In this document: one piece after another, positions 1 to 7,363 of the stretch
How the letters are laid out: every line of letters starts with the position of its first letter
Position numbering within the stretch: the first letter of the stretch is position 1
NCBI GenBank assembly: GCA_034429475.1
Contig: DAOUGD010000261.1
Span: 1-37,065, forward strand
Source of the DNA: JAKQHY01 sp034429475
Lineage (GTDB): Bacteria > Chloroflexota > Anaerolineae > B4-G1 > SLSP01
DNA: 37,065 nucleotides
Direction: 5' to 3'
Notes under the pieces: generated by a model
The model's input: the letters and a program-made list of their open reading frames with translations, nothing else
What the model was told of the DNA's origin: nothing
The model's database searches: none
Translations under genes and position numbers: made by a program

Positions 1-18
1 GCCGGTCATCAGACCGGC
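1..18 (-). terminator. Short hairpin downstream of the DUF89 gene
   Basis: GCCGGTC, loop ATCA, GACCGGC form a perfect 7-bp stem. It lies just past the stop codon of the leftward DUF89 gene and could end its transcript. The window edge hides any U-tract, so the call is tentative. Confidence 0.3.
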
Positions 19-44
19 GGCGATGCTGGTTGTCTGCGCGGTCG

Positions 45-893
45 TTATATGCAACTTTGCCGCGCTACCACGCTGCCCACCGGCGCACCCAAATCGCGCC
101 CAATGACAGCGCATTTCACCTGCAAGAGACAGAAAACGCGCGGCCCCGCTGTGCTCAGCGTCTCGTAGTTGGCCTGCCCTTTGACGATGATCAACGGCGC
201 GGCGGCATACATCTGGCGGAACTCCTCCGAGCACAGGCTCAGGATTGTGCCTGGCGCGTCGGAGCCATTATCCATAAGGTCCGCGCATGTTTCCAGTCCC
301 GCCGCCAGTGCATCCTCGCGCGTCGCGTCGTTGAGCGTCGGGCCGCCCTTGACGCAGTACGTGACCGGCAGCAGCAGCGCCTCGATCAACACACGGTCGA
401 AGACCGTCTCCCCAGCGTTATCGGCCAGATACAACACGCGGTCGGCGGTATCCAGCGCGGCGCGTAGGGCCGCCAGGTCGTCAACGGCAAAAGGCGCGGT
501 CAGCACGCGCTCCACTGTTGCCCAGAGGTCAGCCAGTTCGTCGGATAGCGCAAAGTCAATGATGTTGCCGGCGATGCTCACACGCACCGCCGTTTCCAGC
601 GGATTGGCGCTTTCCGCCACCAGCGCCTTGAGGCGGGGATAAAGCGCGAGGGCGGCGCGGGTGCTGTGGTCTTTGAGGGCGCGATAGGGATCGTCGTGGG
701 CCATCCGCTCGCGCACGATGCGATGGACGGCGTAGCCGATTTCCGGTGGAGTCTTGCCGGGCGGAAGCGTTTGCAGCAGGGTCAACGTCTGGCCCATGAT
801 GGCGTGTTGTTGGGCTTCATCCGCCCCCACGCGCCGCGCCGCACTCAAAGCCTGGCGTAGAAAACAGGGATAACAATCCAGATAAGTACGCAT
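45..893 (-). CDS. DUF89/ARMT1-like damage-control phosphatase
   Basis: This encodes 282 aa of the DUF89 family (archaeal AF1104 and ARMT1-like), metal-dependent phosphatases thought to remove damaged or side-product phosphometabolites. The start ATG at 893 gives the family's usual opening with a DCYPC motif (Cys6, Cys9). Reading further upstream gives low-complexity sequence antisense to nothing recognisable, so the longer frame is rejected. Family motifs visible are AGNIIDFA (about 108-115), DNAGE (158-162), KGGPTLND (182-189) and KGQANYE (238-244), which form the metal and phosphate site in relatives. The length is close to that of bacterial and archaeal short members. It is downstream of a zinc-ribbon gene on the same strand, 131 bp away. 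The family assignment is firm; the substrate is unknown. Confidence 0.85.
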   Translation of the reverse strand: MRTYLDCYPCFLRQALSAARRVGADEAQQHAIMGQTLTLLQTLPPGKTPPEIGYAVHRIVRERMAHDDPYRALKDHSTRAALALYPRLKALVAESANPLETAVRVSIAGNIIDFALSDELADLWATVERVLTAPFAVDDLAALRAALDTADRVLYLADNAGETVFDRVLIEALLLPVTYCVKGGPTLNDATREDALAAGLETCADLMDNGSDAPGTILSLCSEEFRQMYAAAPLIIVKGQANYETLSTAGPRVFCLLQVKCAVIGRDLGAPVGSVVARQSCI

Positions 894-987
894 TCGATCT
901 TTTCCATCACCTTCAAGGAAAAATGGGAAGACGGCGAACGGGTCAGGTTCAACACCAAACTCACGGTCGCCGTCATCCGTCAGATTT

Positions 988-1008
988 GCCCTTGCCGGCG
1001 GCAAGGGC
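988..1008 (-). other. Strong hairpin between zinc-ribbon gene and DUF89 gene
   Basis: GCCCTTGCC, loop GGC, GGCAAGGGC gives a perfect 9-bp stem in the gap between two leftward genes. No U-run follows in the leftward direction, so it may be an mRNA-processing or stability hairpin rather than an intrinsic terminator. Confidence 0.45.
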
Positions 1009-1024
1009 GAGTTGTAAGGGGATT

Positions 1025-1234
1025 TTACTCCCGAATCATTCGCACGCCACACTTCGGGCACTGCTTCTCCGTGCAAGTCTGCCCGGCGACATGCGGCTCG
1101 CGATGGCCGCACGCCGGGCAGACGCAATCGCCGCCCGGCCCGGCAGCCATCTCGCTCATGCGCCCCGGGCCTTGCCCGCGTCCCCGGCCGGCGCCGCCGC
1201 CCCGACCACTACCACGTCCTGCGCCACGTCTCAT
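1025..1234 (-). CDS. Small Gly/Arg-rich zinc-ribbon protein
   Basis: This encodes 69 aa. A Gly/Arg-rich N-terminal third (residues 1-25) leads to a compact C-terminal domain with CVCPACGH, then CTEKQCPKCGVRM, that is, paired CxxC knuckles typical of a zinc ribbon or rubredoxin-like site. A very strong ribosome binding site (AGGAGGTGATGAA) lies directly before the ATG at 1234, which makes this a real gene despite its size. From memory, small proteins of this shape accompany NifX-like and MinD-ferredoxin genes in Chloroflexota and archaea, and such genes occur at the other end of this window. The function is unknown; a metal-binding or redox accessory role is inference. Confidence 0.75.
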   Translation of the reverse strand: MRRGAGRGSGRGGGAGRGRGQGPGRMSEMAAGPGGDCVCPACGHREPHVAGQTCTEKQCPKCGVRMIRE

Positions 1235-1261
1235 TTCATCACCTCCTGTGTTGATGGAAAA

Positions 1262-1366
1262 TCAGCGACCAAACGTCGCTGTTACAAACCAGTCGCCTTT
1301 ACCACCGGTCGCGCCACACGCCCCACAGCCAGTGCAGCGCGTCTCATCCAGCCATACAGCCGCCAT
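1262..1366 (-). pseudogene. Possible 4Fe-4S ferredoxin remnant
   Basis: A 34-codon frame begins WLDETRCTGCGAC, which looks like the opening of a bacterial ferredoxin with the first three cysteines of a CxxCxxCxxxC cluster motif. It then loses the fourth Cys and CP and runs through Gly-rich sequence to a stop. It ends about 30 bp before the ribosome site of the zinc-ribbon gene. With three ligands and no second motif it could not hold a normal cluster, so I read it as a decayed or deleted ferredoxin. It may also be chance antisense sequence to the linker of the LytTR gene. Confidence 0.35.
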
Positions 1367-1696
1367 TACCTGACCCGGCTGGCCGTGCGCGACCGGGATC
1401 ACCTCCGTGTGTTGAATGTGGACGAGGTAGATTGGATCAACGTCGAAAACGAGCAGATTTTCGTGCATGTTGGCGGCAAACCCTATCCCGTTCAACGCGC
1501 GCTGGCCGAGCTGGAGACGCGGCTCGACCCCACCCGCTTCTTCCGCGCCCACCGCTCCGCCATCGTCAACCTCGACCGGGTGAAGGAGATCGAACCCTGG
1601 TTCAAGGGCAGCCACAAACTGCGCCTGACCACCGGCGAAGAAGTCGCGTTGAGCCGGGCGCAGGCGCGGGCGCTGCGTAAGATGCTGGGTTGGTAA
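1367..1696 (+). CDS. LytTR DNA-binding domain protein, N-terminally truncated
   Basis: About 105 residues match a complete LytTR domain, the DNA-binding half of LytTR response regulators. Visible family features are RDRDHLRVLNVDEVDWI (the first strands), ELETRLDPTRFFRAHRS (the conserved FxRxHRS core), IVNLDRVKEIEPW and LSRAQARALRKML. The N-terminal receiver domain expected in front is absent. The open frame continues upstream only through sequence that is antisense to the ferredoxin-like and zinc-ribbon genes. GTG at 1385 is the nearest plausible start but has no ribosome site. It is most likely a stump left by a deletion or rearrangement; a stand-alone LytTR protein is possible. Confidence 0.6.
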   Translation, partial: YLTRLAVRDRDHLRVLNVDEVDWINVENEQIFVHVGGKPYPVQRALAELETRLDPTRFFRAHRSAIVNLDRVKEIEPWFKGSHKLRLTTGEEVALSRAQARALRKMLGW

Positions 1697-1703
1697 GCAG
1701 CCC

Positions 1704-1749
1704 GCCCCTCAATGGGGAAGCTCCTGGTCGGCCCCCGGAGTTGAGGGGC
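1704..1749 (+). terminator. Inverted repeat after the LytTR gene
   Basis: GCCCCTCAA (1704-1712) pairs with TTGAGGGGC (1741-1749), with further GGAGCTCC-like pairing in the loop. It sits directly after the LytTR stop and before the MalT-type gene. There is no U-tract, so it is either a weak terminator or another member of the inverted-array repeats in this window. Confidence 0.4.
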
Positions 1750-1778
1750 AGGAAGAACTATGGTAAGATTGCAACAGA

Positions 1779-4397
1779 ATGTCCGCACCATTACTGACCA
1801 CCAAACTCTACCTCCCGCCGCCGCGCCGCGCCATAGTACCGCGTCCCCACTTGATCGCGCGGCTGGATGCAGGATTGCGCCTAGGCCATCGGTTGACTCT
1901 CATCTCCGCCTCCGCCGGCTCCGGCAAGACGACGCTGCTCGGCGCATGGGCAGCAGCCCACACCCTCGGATTCGCCTGGCTTTCCCTCGACGAAGACGAC
2001 AACGACCCCGCCCGTTTCTGGGCCTACGTCGTCGCCGCCCTCCAAACGGTCTGCCCGCCGTTGGGTCAGACGGTGCTGCCTATGCTCCAGGGGCCGCAGC
2101 CGCCCCCCGCCCGCGTCATCCTCGCCACGCTGCTCAATGAAGCCGCCGCGCTTTCTGAACCCATCGCCCTCGTTCTGGACGATTATCACCTGATCAGCGA
2201 ATGCGCCATTCACGAGGGTGTCGCTTTTCTCCTTGACCACTTGCCGCGCCAGTTACACCTGGTCATCGCCACCCGCGTCGACCCGTCCCTGCCCCTAGCC
2301 CGGCTGCGCGCTCGCGGGCAGCTCACCGAACTGCGCGCCGCTGACCTGCGCTTCACGGTCGAAGAGACGGCCCTGTTCCTGAACCGCGTGATGGGACTGG
2401 CCCTGCGGTCAGAGGACGTCGCTGCACTTGAAACCCGCACCGAAGGCTGGATCGCGGGCCTCAACCTGGCGGCGCTGTCGTTGCAAGGCTGTGAGGACAC
2501 GCACACCTTCGTTGAAACGTTCACCGGCAGCCACCACTATATCCTTGATTATTTGATTGAGGAGGTTCTAAGCCGCCAACCGCAGCCGGTGCAGCGCTTC
2601 CTGCTCCAGACGTCCGTCCTCGACCGGCTGTGCGCGCCGCTGTGTGACGCCCTGACGGGGGAGCCGAACGGGACGGAGATGCTGGCGCAACTACGGCAGG
2701 CCAACCTCTTCACCATCCCCCTGGACGACGAGCGGCGCTGGTATCGCTACCACCATTTGTTCGGCGACCTGCTGCGCAAGCGCCTGAAACAAGCCACGTC
2801 GCCCGATCAGGTCAATGCACTGCACCGCCGCGCGAGCCAATGGTATGAGGAAAACGGTCTGCTTGAGCCGGCCGTCAAGCACGCACAAGCGGCCGGCGAC
2901 TTTGCGCGTATCGCTGTGATTGCCGAACAGGCCGCCACGGCCAGCCTGCTCGACGCCCGGCTGACGACGCTGCTGCGTTGGGTGGATGTGCTGCCGCAAG
3001 AGGCCCAACGCGCCCATCCCCGCCTGCAAGTCTATCGCGCCTGGGCGTTGTTCATGAACGGCCATCTCGACGCCGCCCAGCACGCCCTTGGAGATTGCCG
3101 TCAGACGTTGGCAACCCTGCCGCAGTCGCCGGAGAACGATGCGCTGCGTCACGCATTGACCCGTTTGCTGGACACCATTGACATGATCGCGCAGGGCTTT
3201 ATGTACAACTTGGACGACAAGATTGCAGCAGCTATCCAGGTGTGCGGCCAGGCGCGCGGGCTGGCTTTGGCGGATGGTCATGGCTTCCTGGCCGCACAGG
3301 CGACCGAAGGGCTGGCATTGGCGTACTATCACCAGGGACGCCTGCGGGCGTCGGCTCAATCCTGCCGGCAGGTGATTAACCTGGCGGCGCAGAACGCGGC
3401 GCAGGCTCCTCTAGGGGCAACGGGCTACGTCGAACTGGCCGGGATTCACATTGAATGGAATGACCTGCAAGAGGCCGCCAGCCTGCTGGATCAGGCGCTG
3501 GCGCTGTGCCGCGAGTGGGGCATCACCCAAACACTGAGCGAGGCTCACACCGCCCAATCCCGCCTTTTCCAGGCCAAAGGCAACATTGACGGCGCCTGGG
3601 AAGCGTTGGATAAGGCCCGCGAGTTTAGTTCTATGGAGGGTGATCGCTCGCTGGTCAACTTCCGACTGGCCACACAGCAAGCGCGTCTGAACTTGCAGGC
3701 AGGAGCCCCCGACAAAGCTGTGCGTTGGGTGGAGGAGATCAAGGCTGCTGTTGCAGCTGATGAGCGTGGTCAACAACTCCCTGTCGCCTTTGTCGGAACC
3801 CTGCAAACGCTACTGGCGCGCGCGTCCCTGGCCCAGGGCAAGGCAGAAGCCGCACTGGCCGCGCTGGCGCCACTCCTCACTCCCGCCGAGGTCGCCGGCG
3901 CCTTCCTGCGCGTGATCGAACTCTGCGCCCTCAAAGCGCTGGCGCTGCATGCCCTGGGTGACACACCCGCCGCGCTGGTCGCGCTGGAACGCTCACTGAC
4001 GCTGGCCGAGCCGGAAGGCTTCGTGCGCGTTTACCTCAACGAAGGCGCGCCGATGGCAGCCCTGTTGCGCGAAGCAGCGGCGCGGGGTATCCAGGCGGAA
4101 TACGTGGGCAAGTTACTCGCCGCTTTCGAAGTGTGGGAGTATGGGAGTATGGGAGATATACTCCCACACTCCCACGCCCCCACACTCCCCGACCCTCTCA
4201 CTCCCCGCGAACTTGACGTCCTGCACTGCATCAGCCAGGGTCTTTCCAACGAAGACATCGCCGAGAAACTCGTCATTGCGCTGAACACGGTCAAACGGCA
4301 CACCAGCAGCATCTACGGCAAACTGAATGTAAAAAGTCGCACGCAGGCCATCGCGCGGGCGCGTGAACTCGGCCTGCTCCCCACTTCCCACGAATAA
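1779..4397 (+). CDS. MalT-type ATP-dependent LuxR transcriptional regulator
   Basis: This 872-aa protein has the architecture of large ATP-binding LuxR (LAL/MalT) activators. An N-terminal NTPase domain begins LLTTKLYLPPPR and carries a P-loop, SASAGSGKTT, at about 43-52 and a Walker B LVLDDYH near 133. A winged-helix segment and TPR-like helices fill the middle. A C-terminal LuxR helix-turn-helix (LTPRELDVL to ARELGLL, last 65 residues) binds DNA. Such proteins bind ATP plus an inducer sensed by the TPR region and activate nearby genes; the likely target here is the small gene and methyltransferase downstream. The linker just before the HTH is encoded by a simple-repeat palindrome (separate entry). 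Inducer unknown. Confidence 0.9.
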   Translation: MSAPLLTTKLYLPPPRRAIVPRPHLIARLDAGLRLGHRLTLISASAGSGKTTLLGAWAAAHTLGFAWLSLDEDDNDPARFWAYVVAALQTVCPPLGQTVLPMLQGPQPPPARVILATLLNEAAALSEPIALVLDDYHLISECAIHEGVAFLLDHLPRQLHLVIATRVDPSLPLARLRARGQLTELRAADLRFTVEETALFLNRVMGLALRSEDVAALETRTEGWIAGLNLAALSLQGCEDTHTFVETFTGSHHYILDYLIEEVLSRQPQPVQRFLLQTSVLDRLCAPLCDALTGEPNGTEMLAQLRQANLFTIPLDDERRWYRYHHLFGDLLRKRLKQATSPDQVNALHRRASQWYEENGLLEPAVKHAQAAGDFARIAVIAEQAATASLLDARLTTLLRWVDVLPQEAQRAHPRLQVYRAWALFMNGHLDAAQHALGDCRQTLATLPQSPENDALRHALTRLLDTIDMIAQGFMYNLDDKIAAAIQVCGQARGLALADGHGFLAAQATEGLALAYYHQGRLRASAQSCRQVINLAAQNAAQAPLGATGYVELAGIHIEWNDLQEAASLLDQALALCREWGITQTLSEAHTAQSRLFQAKGNIDGAWEALDKAREFSSMEGDRSLVNFRLATQQARLNLQAGAPDKAVRWVEEIKAAVAADERGQQLPVAFVGTLQTLLARASLAQGKAEAALAALAPLLTPAEVAGAFLRVIELCALKALALHALGDTPAALVALERSLTLAEPEGFVRVYLNEGAPMAALLREAAARGIQAEYVGKLLAAFEVWEYGSMGDILPHSHAPTLPDPLTPRELDVLHCISQGLSNEDIAEKLVIALNTVKRHTSSIYGKLNVKSRTQAIARARELGLLPTSHE
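4131..4188 (+). repeat. GGGAGTAT simple-repeat palindrome inside the LuxR-type gene
   Basis: GTGTGGGAGTATGGGAGTAT runs into TGGGAG, a short ATATA centre and then CTCCCACACTCCCAC and CCCCCACACTCCC, making a long inverted array. It is in frame and encodes the low-complexity linker WEYGSMGDILPHSHAPTLPD between the TPR region and the HTH. It resembles the intergenic inverted arrays elsewhere in the window, so it looks like a repeat captured by a coding region. Confidence 0.7.
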
Positions 4398-4444
4398 CAC
4401 TTTCGAGTCATTTCCCCCTTTTCGCAAAATGACCCTTTTGTGTG

Positions 4445-4474
4445 GCGACAATCTCGCCTCTTTCCGCTATACTG
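4445..4474 (+). promoter_or_regulatory. Candidate promoter for the small gene/methyltransferase pair
   Basis: GCGACA (4445-4450) and TATACT (4469-4474) are separated by 18 bp, a fair sigma-70 type match. The -10 lies in the loop of the 15-bp inverted repeat described next. Expected start of transcription is about 4481. Confidence 0.45.
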
Positions 4475-4494
4475 ACAGTGAAAGAGGCGAGATT
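4450..4494 (+). promoter_or_regulatory. Perfect 15-bp inverted repeat: terminator and/or operator
   Basis: AATCTCGCCTCTTTC (4450-4464) and GAAAGAGGCGAGATT (4480-4494) are exact inverse complements with a 15-nt loop, followed by TTTTGC. In read-through RNA from the LuxR-type gene this is a good intrinsic terminator. As DNA it brackets the -10 element and so could also be a regulator-binding site for the downstream promoter. Confidence 0.6.
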
Positions 4495-4522
4495 TTGCAT
4501 GCCCCTTGAGGGAGAGGCCAAG

Positions 4523-4732
4523 ATGCAACAACCGCACTATGAGATCCGCGTCGAGGGACACCTGACAGTCGGGTGGGCCGACTGGTTCGAAGGACTGACC
4601 ATCCGCCAGGAAGCCGGCGGTGAGACCGTCCTCTCCGGCCCGCTCGATCAGGCTGCGCTGCACGGTGTCCTGGCCAAGGTCCGTGACCTGGGGCTTGTGC
4701 TGGTATCCGTGCAACGCAAAGATAGGAGATAA
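4523..4732 (+). CDS. Small conserved protein, partner of MalT-type regulators
   Basis: This encodes 69 aa. ATG 4523 is chosen because GGGAGAGG lies 6-10 nt before it; the longer frame from 4442 would run through the terminator hairpin. The protein has an EIRVEGHL strand, WADWFEGLTI, ETVLSGPLDQAALHGVLAKVRDLGL and a basic tail. I recognise this pattern (WxDWFxGLxI then DQAALHGxLxKIRDLGL) as a small uncharacterised family often found next to LuxR or MalT-like genes in Chloroflexota. There is no membrane segment or Cys. Its position between the regulator and a methyltransferase suggests a shared regulatory unit; its function is unknown. Confidence 0.75.
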   Translation: MQQPHYEIRVEGHLTVGWADWFEGLTIRQEAGGETVLSGPLDQAALHGVLAKVRDLGLVLVSVQRKDRR

Positions 4733-4765
4733 AGACTATGCTCAAAAGTAACAGGAGAATCGAAA

Positions 4766-5527
4766 ATGACAGAACAAAATGCAACGCTCACGTATAGCAA
4801 CTGGGTATCCACCAAATTCATCGTCGTCCCCCTTTTTCTGGGGATGCTCTTTCTGGGATTAACGCTCGTCTGGCCGGGCTTCATTATCCTAGCGGTGCTG
4901 TGCCTCCTGGTCGGCGCCTACTTTGTGTACGCCCGTCACGCCTTCTCCCCGCGCGGCAGGAATATCCAGGCCCGGCTCTGGGAACTGGCGCTGGACCGCC
5001 TCGCTTGGGATGGCAAGGGCCAGGCGCTCGACATCGGATGCGGCAACGGCCCGCTGACCATCGCCCTGGCCCAGCGTCACCCCGATGGGCGCGTGACCGG
5101 CATAGATACCTGGGGCACGGCATGGGACTATTCACAGGCGGTCTGCGAGCGCAACGCAGAGGCCGCTGGCGTCGCCGCGCGGACGGACTTTCAGAAGGCC
5201 AGCGCCTCCGCCCTGCCCTTCGAGACTGGCGGCTTTGATGCGGCGGTCAGCAATTTTGTCTTCCATGAGGTGTACGATGCGCAGGATAAGCGCGAAGTCG
5301 TGAGAGAGGCCCTACGGGTCGTCAAAAAGGGCGGGAGCTTTGCCTTCCAGGACTTGTTTCTGGTCAAAGCGATCTACGGCGAGGTGGATGACCTGCTGGA
5401 AACGCTCAGAGGGTGGGGGATTGCCGAGGTGAGCTTCCTGGACACAAGCGCCTCCGACTTCATCCCCGCCGCGCTGAAACTGCCCTTCATGGTCGGCAAA
5501 GCCGGTATCCTCTACGGGATCAAGTGA
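4766..5527 (+). CDS. Membrane-anchored class I SAM methyltransferase
   Basis: This 253-aa protein starts with two hydrophobic segments (about residues 17-37 and 37-54, ending in YFVYARHAFS), so the catalytic part probably faces the cytoplasm at the membrane. A class I Rossmann methyltransferase fold follows: motif I ALDIGCGNGPLTIALA (about 90-105), the motif II acid in VTGIDTW, ALPFETGGFDAAVSNFVFHE (motif IV region) and ALRVVKKGG (motif VI). It belongs to the UbiE/Methyltransf_11 type. The start has GGAGAATCGAAA before ATG. It follows the 69-aa gene by 33 bp and is probably co-transcribed with it. The substrate is unknown. Confidence 0.85.
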   Translation: MTEQNATLTYSNWVSTKFIVVPLFLGMLFLGLTLVWPGFIILAVLCLLVGAYFVYARHAFSPRGRNIQARLWELALDRLAWDGKGQALDIGCGNGPLTIALAQRHPDGRVTGIDTWGTAWDYSQAVCERNAEAAGVAARTDFQKASASALPFETGGFDAAVSNFVFHEVYDAQDKREVVREALRVVKKGGSFAFQDLFLVKAIYGEVDDLLETLRGWGIAEVSFLDTSASDFIPAALKLPFMVGKAGILYGIK

Positions 5528-5532
5528 GTCTG

Positions 5533-5552
5533 GCCCGCCGGCGCTGTCGGGC
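5533..5552. terminator. Short hairpin between convergent genes
   Basis: GCCCG and CGGGC flank a 10-nt loop in the 53-bp gap between the rightward methyltransferase and the leftward AbrB-like gene. It is a weak stem without a U-tract, at the place where a bidirectional terminator would be expected. Confidence 0.25.
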
Positions 5553-5580
5553 AAGCAGGAGCAAAAGAATCGTTATGTCC

Positions 5581-5985
5581 TTATCCCTCTCCAAATAGCT
5601 CCAACTCAGGATGCCGCATGGCCTCCTCGTAGATCGGCCCACGCACGATAAAGCTCAATCCATAGCCACTGCCGAGCACGGCCAGCAAGCGCGCGCCCGG
5701 CGTCACTGGTATTCCCGGCGGGATCACGATGCATCCATCAGCGAACACGCCGCGCCCCAGTTCACGCAGCCCAACGCCGCCCCGCTTCGCGTCGCTCTCG
5801 GCGGTAAGTTGCGGTGTACTGATGGCGAACCCGCCCGACGTGCGACTTCCCGCCACAAAGATCGCCGCCTCTCCCGCCCGAAAGCCGTACTTGCGCCACG
5901 CATCCGGGGGGATGGTGATCCTGCGTTCGGCTCCTACCATGACCCACCCGTATGTCCATTTGCCGCCCTTCACCAATCTCGGCAT
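5581..5985 (-). CDS. AbrB/SpoVT-like DNA-binding-domain protein
   Basis: This encodes 134 aa, with ATG 5985 preceded by a GGAGG site that lies inside the last codons of the upstream methyltransferase, so translation is probably coupled. The N-terminal third (WVMVGAERRITIPPDAWRKYGFRAGEAAIFVAG) has the swapped-hairpin AbrB/SpoVT pattern, with RRITIPPDAW like the RQITLPKEV segment of the family. A second similar block (GRGVFADGCIVIPPGIPVTPGARLLAVLGS) suggests two AbrB-like half-barrels in one chain. It probably acts as a transcriptional regulator or architectural DNA binder. It is the last gene of a PadR-linked group. Confidence 0.65.
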   Translation of the reverse strand: MPRLVKGGKWTYGWVMVGAERRITIPPDAWRKYGFRAGEAAIFVAGSRTSGGFAISTPQLTAESDAKRGGVGLRELGRGVFADGCIVIPPGIPVTPGARLLAVLGSGYGLSFIVRGPIYEEAMRHPELELFGEG

Positions 5986-5987
5986 GA

Positions 5988-6671
5988 TTAAACCTCCGTA
6001 TTGTTTCCCCGCACCACTGCGACTTCCATAAACCCGGCCTCGACGCGCCACCCGCACAGCCGCGAGCGCGCGACCAACACTTCCAATTCCTCCGGCGTGT
6101 ACGACGAATGAATCGAGCCCCAGTAATGCACCCGGAAGTCCGGCGGAATTGTCAGCCCGATGCCCCAGGCGAACAAGCGCGGCCACCAGTGCTCCAGCCG
6201 CCGGGAATCGTGAATGAAGTAGACACCCTCCGGCTTCACCACACGCGCGATCTCGTTGAAGATTTGCACCGGGTTTTCCCAGTGATGCAGCGAATCGTTG
6301 GACATCACCACGTCGAACTCGCCATCCGCAAACGGCATCGCGTAGGCGTTCCCTTCGCGCCACGTGATGGCGCCGTTCAACCCGGCGCGCTGCGCGTTCT
6401 CTGCCGCCAGCGACAGCATCGCCGGCGAGAGATCCAGCCCCACCACCTGCACGCCGCGCTCTCGCAGCGCCGTAGCGACGGCGATGGCGACGAAGCCCGT
6501 CCCCGTCCCCACGTCCAGCACCTTGCCGCCGTCGGGAACGCCCAGCGCAGCGACCCGTTGCGCCAACTCGCGGTACTCTTGCTGCCGGAAGCGGTTGCTC
6601 CCCATGAACTCGTTGAAGCGGCGCGCGTCCGCCATTTCCGAAATAGCCTCACTCTCTGGAATGCGTTTCAT
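5988..6671 (-). CDS. Class I SAM-dependent methyltransferase
   Basis: This encodes 227 aa with clear UbiE-type motifs: KVLDVGTGTGFVAIAVA (motif I, about 50-66), VVGLDLSPAML (motif II), AYAMPFADGEFDVVMSNDSLHHW (motif IV; a catalytic-loop pattern typical of UbiE/Methyltransf_11) and ARVVKPEGVYFIHD. There are no membrane segments. The stop codon lies 2 bp before the next gene's ATG, so the two are likely translated together. An upstream motif shared with the padR promoter suggests PadR control. The substrate is not predictable; small-molecule methylation is likely. Confidence 0.85.
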   Translation of the reverse strand: MKRIPESEAISEMADARRFNEFMGSNRFRQQEYRELAQRVAALGVPDGGKVLDVGTGTGFVAIAVATALRERGVQVVGLDLSPAMLSLAAENAQRAGLNGAITWREGNAYAMPFADGEFDVVMSNDSLHHWENPVQIFNEIARVVKPEGVYFIHDSRRLEHWWPRLFAWGIGLTIPPDFRVHYWGSIHSSYTPEELEVLVARSRLCGWRVEAGFMEVAVVRGNNTEV

Positions 6672-6692
6672 CGTAATCTCCTATATATAACC

Positions 6693-6710
6693 TTGAATAT
6701 ACAATCTTGA
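6693..6710 (-). promoter_or_regulatory. PadR-type motif upstream of the methyltransferase
   Basis: AATATACAAT (6696-6705) is the exact inverse complement of ATTGTATATT at 7295-7304 in the padR promoter. It is flanked by TTGA/TTGAA and followed leftward by TATATA, so it could overlap a promoter. The shared AT-rich 10-mer in an otherwise GC-rich region makes it a candidate second operator for the same PadR protein. Confidence 0.45.
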
Positions 6711-6731
6711 ATTTTGGCTAAAAAAAGAGCG

Positions 6732-7271
6732 TCAGACGTAGACACCCTGTTCCACCTGCTGTAACACGTCCCGCGTCCAGGCCAACTCCGCTTCCATGTG
6801 CAGCCGCGAGTGCTCAAACACCGCGCGCGCCTGCGCCGGAACGTCCGGGTTCGCTATCTGCTCTGCCTGGTGCTCCTGGATGTGCTGCAAGACCTCTTCC
6901 AGCATCGTCATGCGCTGGTGAAGATACTGCTTGATCTCTTCCGCCGGCAGCGCATTCATAAACGCCAAGGCCACGTCTATGGCGAAGTATTGCCGCTCAA
7001 ACGCGCTCCACACTTCGCGCAGCAGGCGTAGAAACTCGGCGCGGCCCGTCTCGGTGATCTGGTAGACCGTGCGCGCCGGTCGCGCGCCCTCCTGCTCGAC
7101 GCCCACCTGCTCGACGAAGCCCTCGCCGGCCAGTTTGTCCAGCGCGTAGTAGATGGAGCCGAAGGCGATGGCCGTCCAGTCGCCCATGTGCTCCTCGATG
7201 ATGTGCTTGAGTTCGTAGCCATACAGCGGCCGGTCGCGCAATAGTCCTAAAATGACCAGTCGGGTTGTCAC
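6732..7271 (-). CDS. PadR-family transcriptional repressor
   Basis: This encodes 179 aa from GTG 7271, which is preceded by AAGGAG at good spacing; an ATG further up would lie inside the -10 region. The N-terminal winged helix shows the PadR signature LVILGLLRDRPLYGYELKHII, then GSIYYALDKLAGEGFVE (recognition helix) and VYQITETGRAEF (wing). The C-terminal half is a long helical, coiled-coil-like dimerisation domain (AEEIKQYLHQRMTMLEEVLQHIQEHQ), as in the PadR-s1/Vir_act_alpha_C type. It probably represses itself and the methyltransferase and AbrB-like genes downstream. The ligand is unknown. Confidence 0.88.
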   Translation of the reverse strand: MTTRLVILGLLRDRPLYGYELKHIIEEHMGDWTAIAFGSIYYALDKLAGEGFVEQVGVEQEGARPARTVYQITETGRAEFLRLLREVWSAFERQYFAIDVALAFMNALPAEEIKQYLHQRMTMLEEVLQHIQEHQAEQIANPDVPAQARAVFEHSRLHMEAELAWTRDVLQQVEQGVYV

Positions 7272-7287
7272 ATGCTTCTCCTTTAAT

Positions 7288-7329
7288 ATTCTATATTGTA
7301 TATTATACATAGAATTAGAAACGTGTCAA
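7288..7329 (-). promoter_or_regulatory. padR promoter with overlapping palindrome
   Basis: Read leftward, TTGACA (7324-7329) and TATAAT (7302-7307) are separated by 16 bp, a near-consensus sigma-70 promoter. A dyad with arms ATTCTAT (7288-7294) and ATAGAAT (7309-7315) spans the -10 element, as expected for PadR autorepression. The inner ATTGTATATT recurs upstream of the methyltransferase. Confidence 0.7.
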
Positions 7330-7363
7330 GAGGGCAATCCAACCTGGGAATACCTGTATCAAT

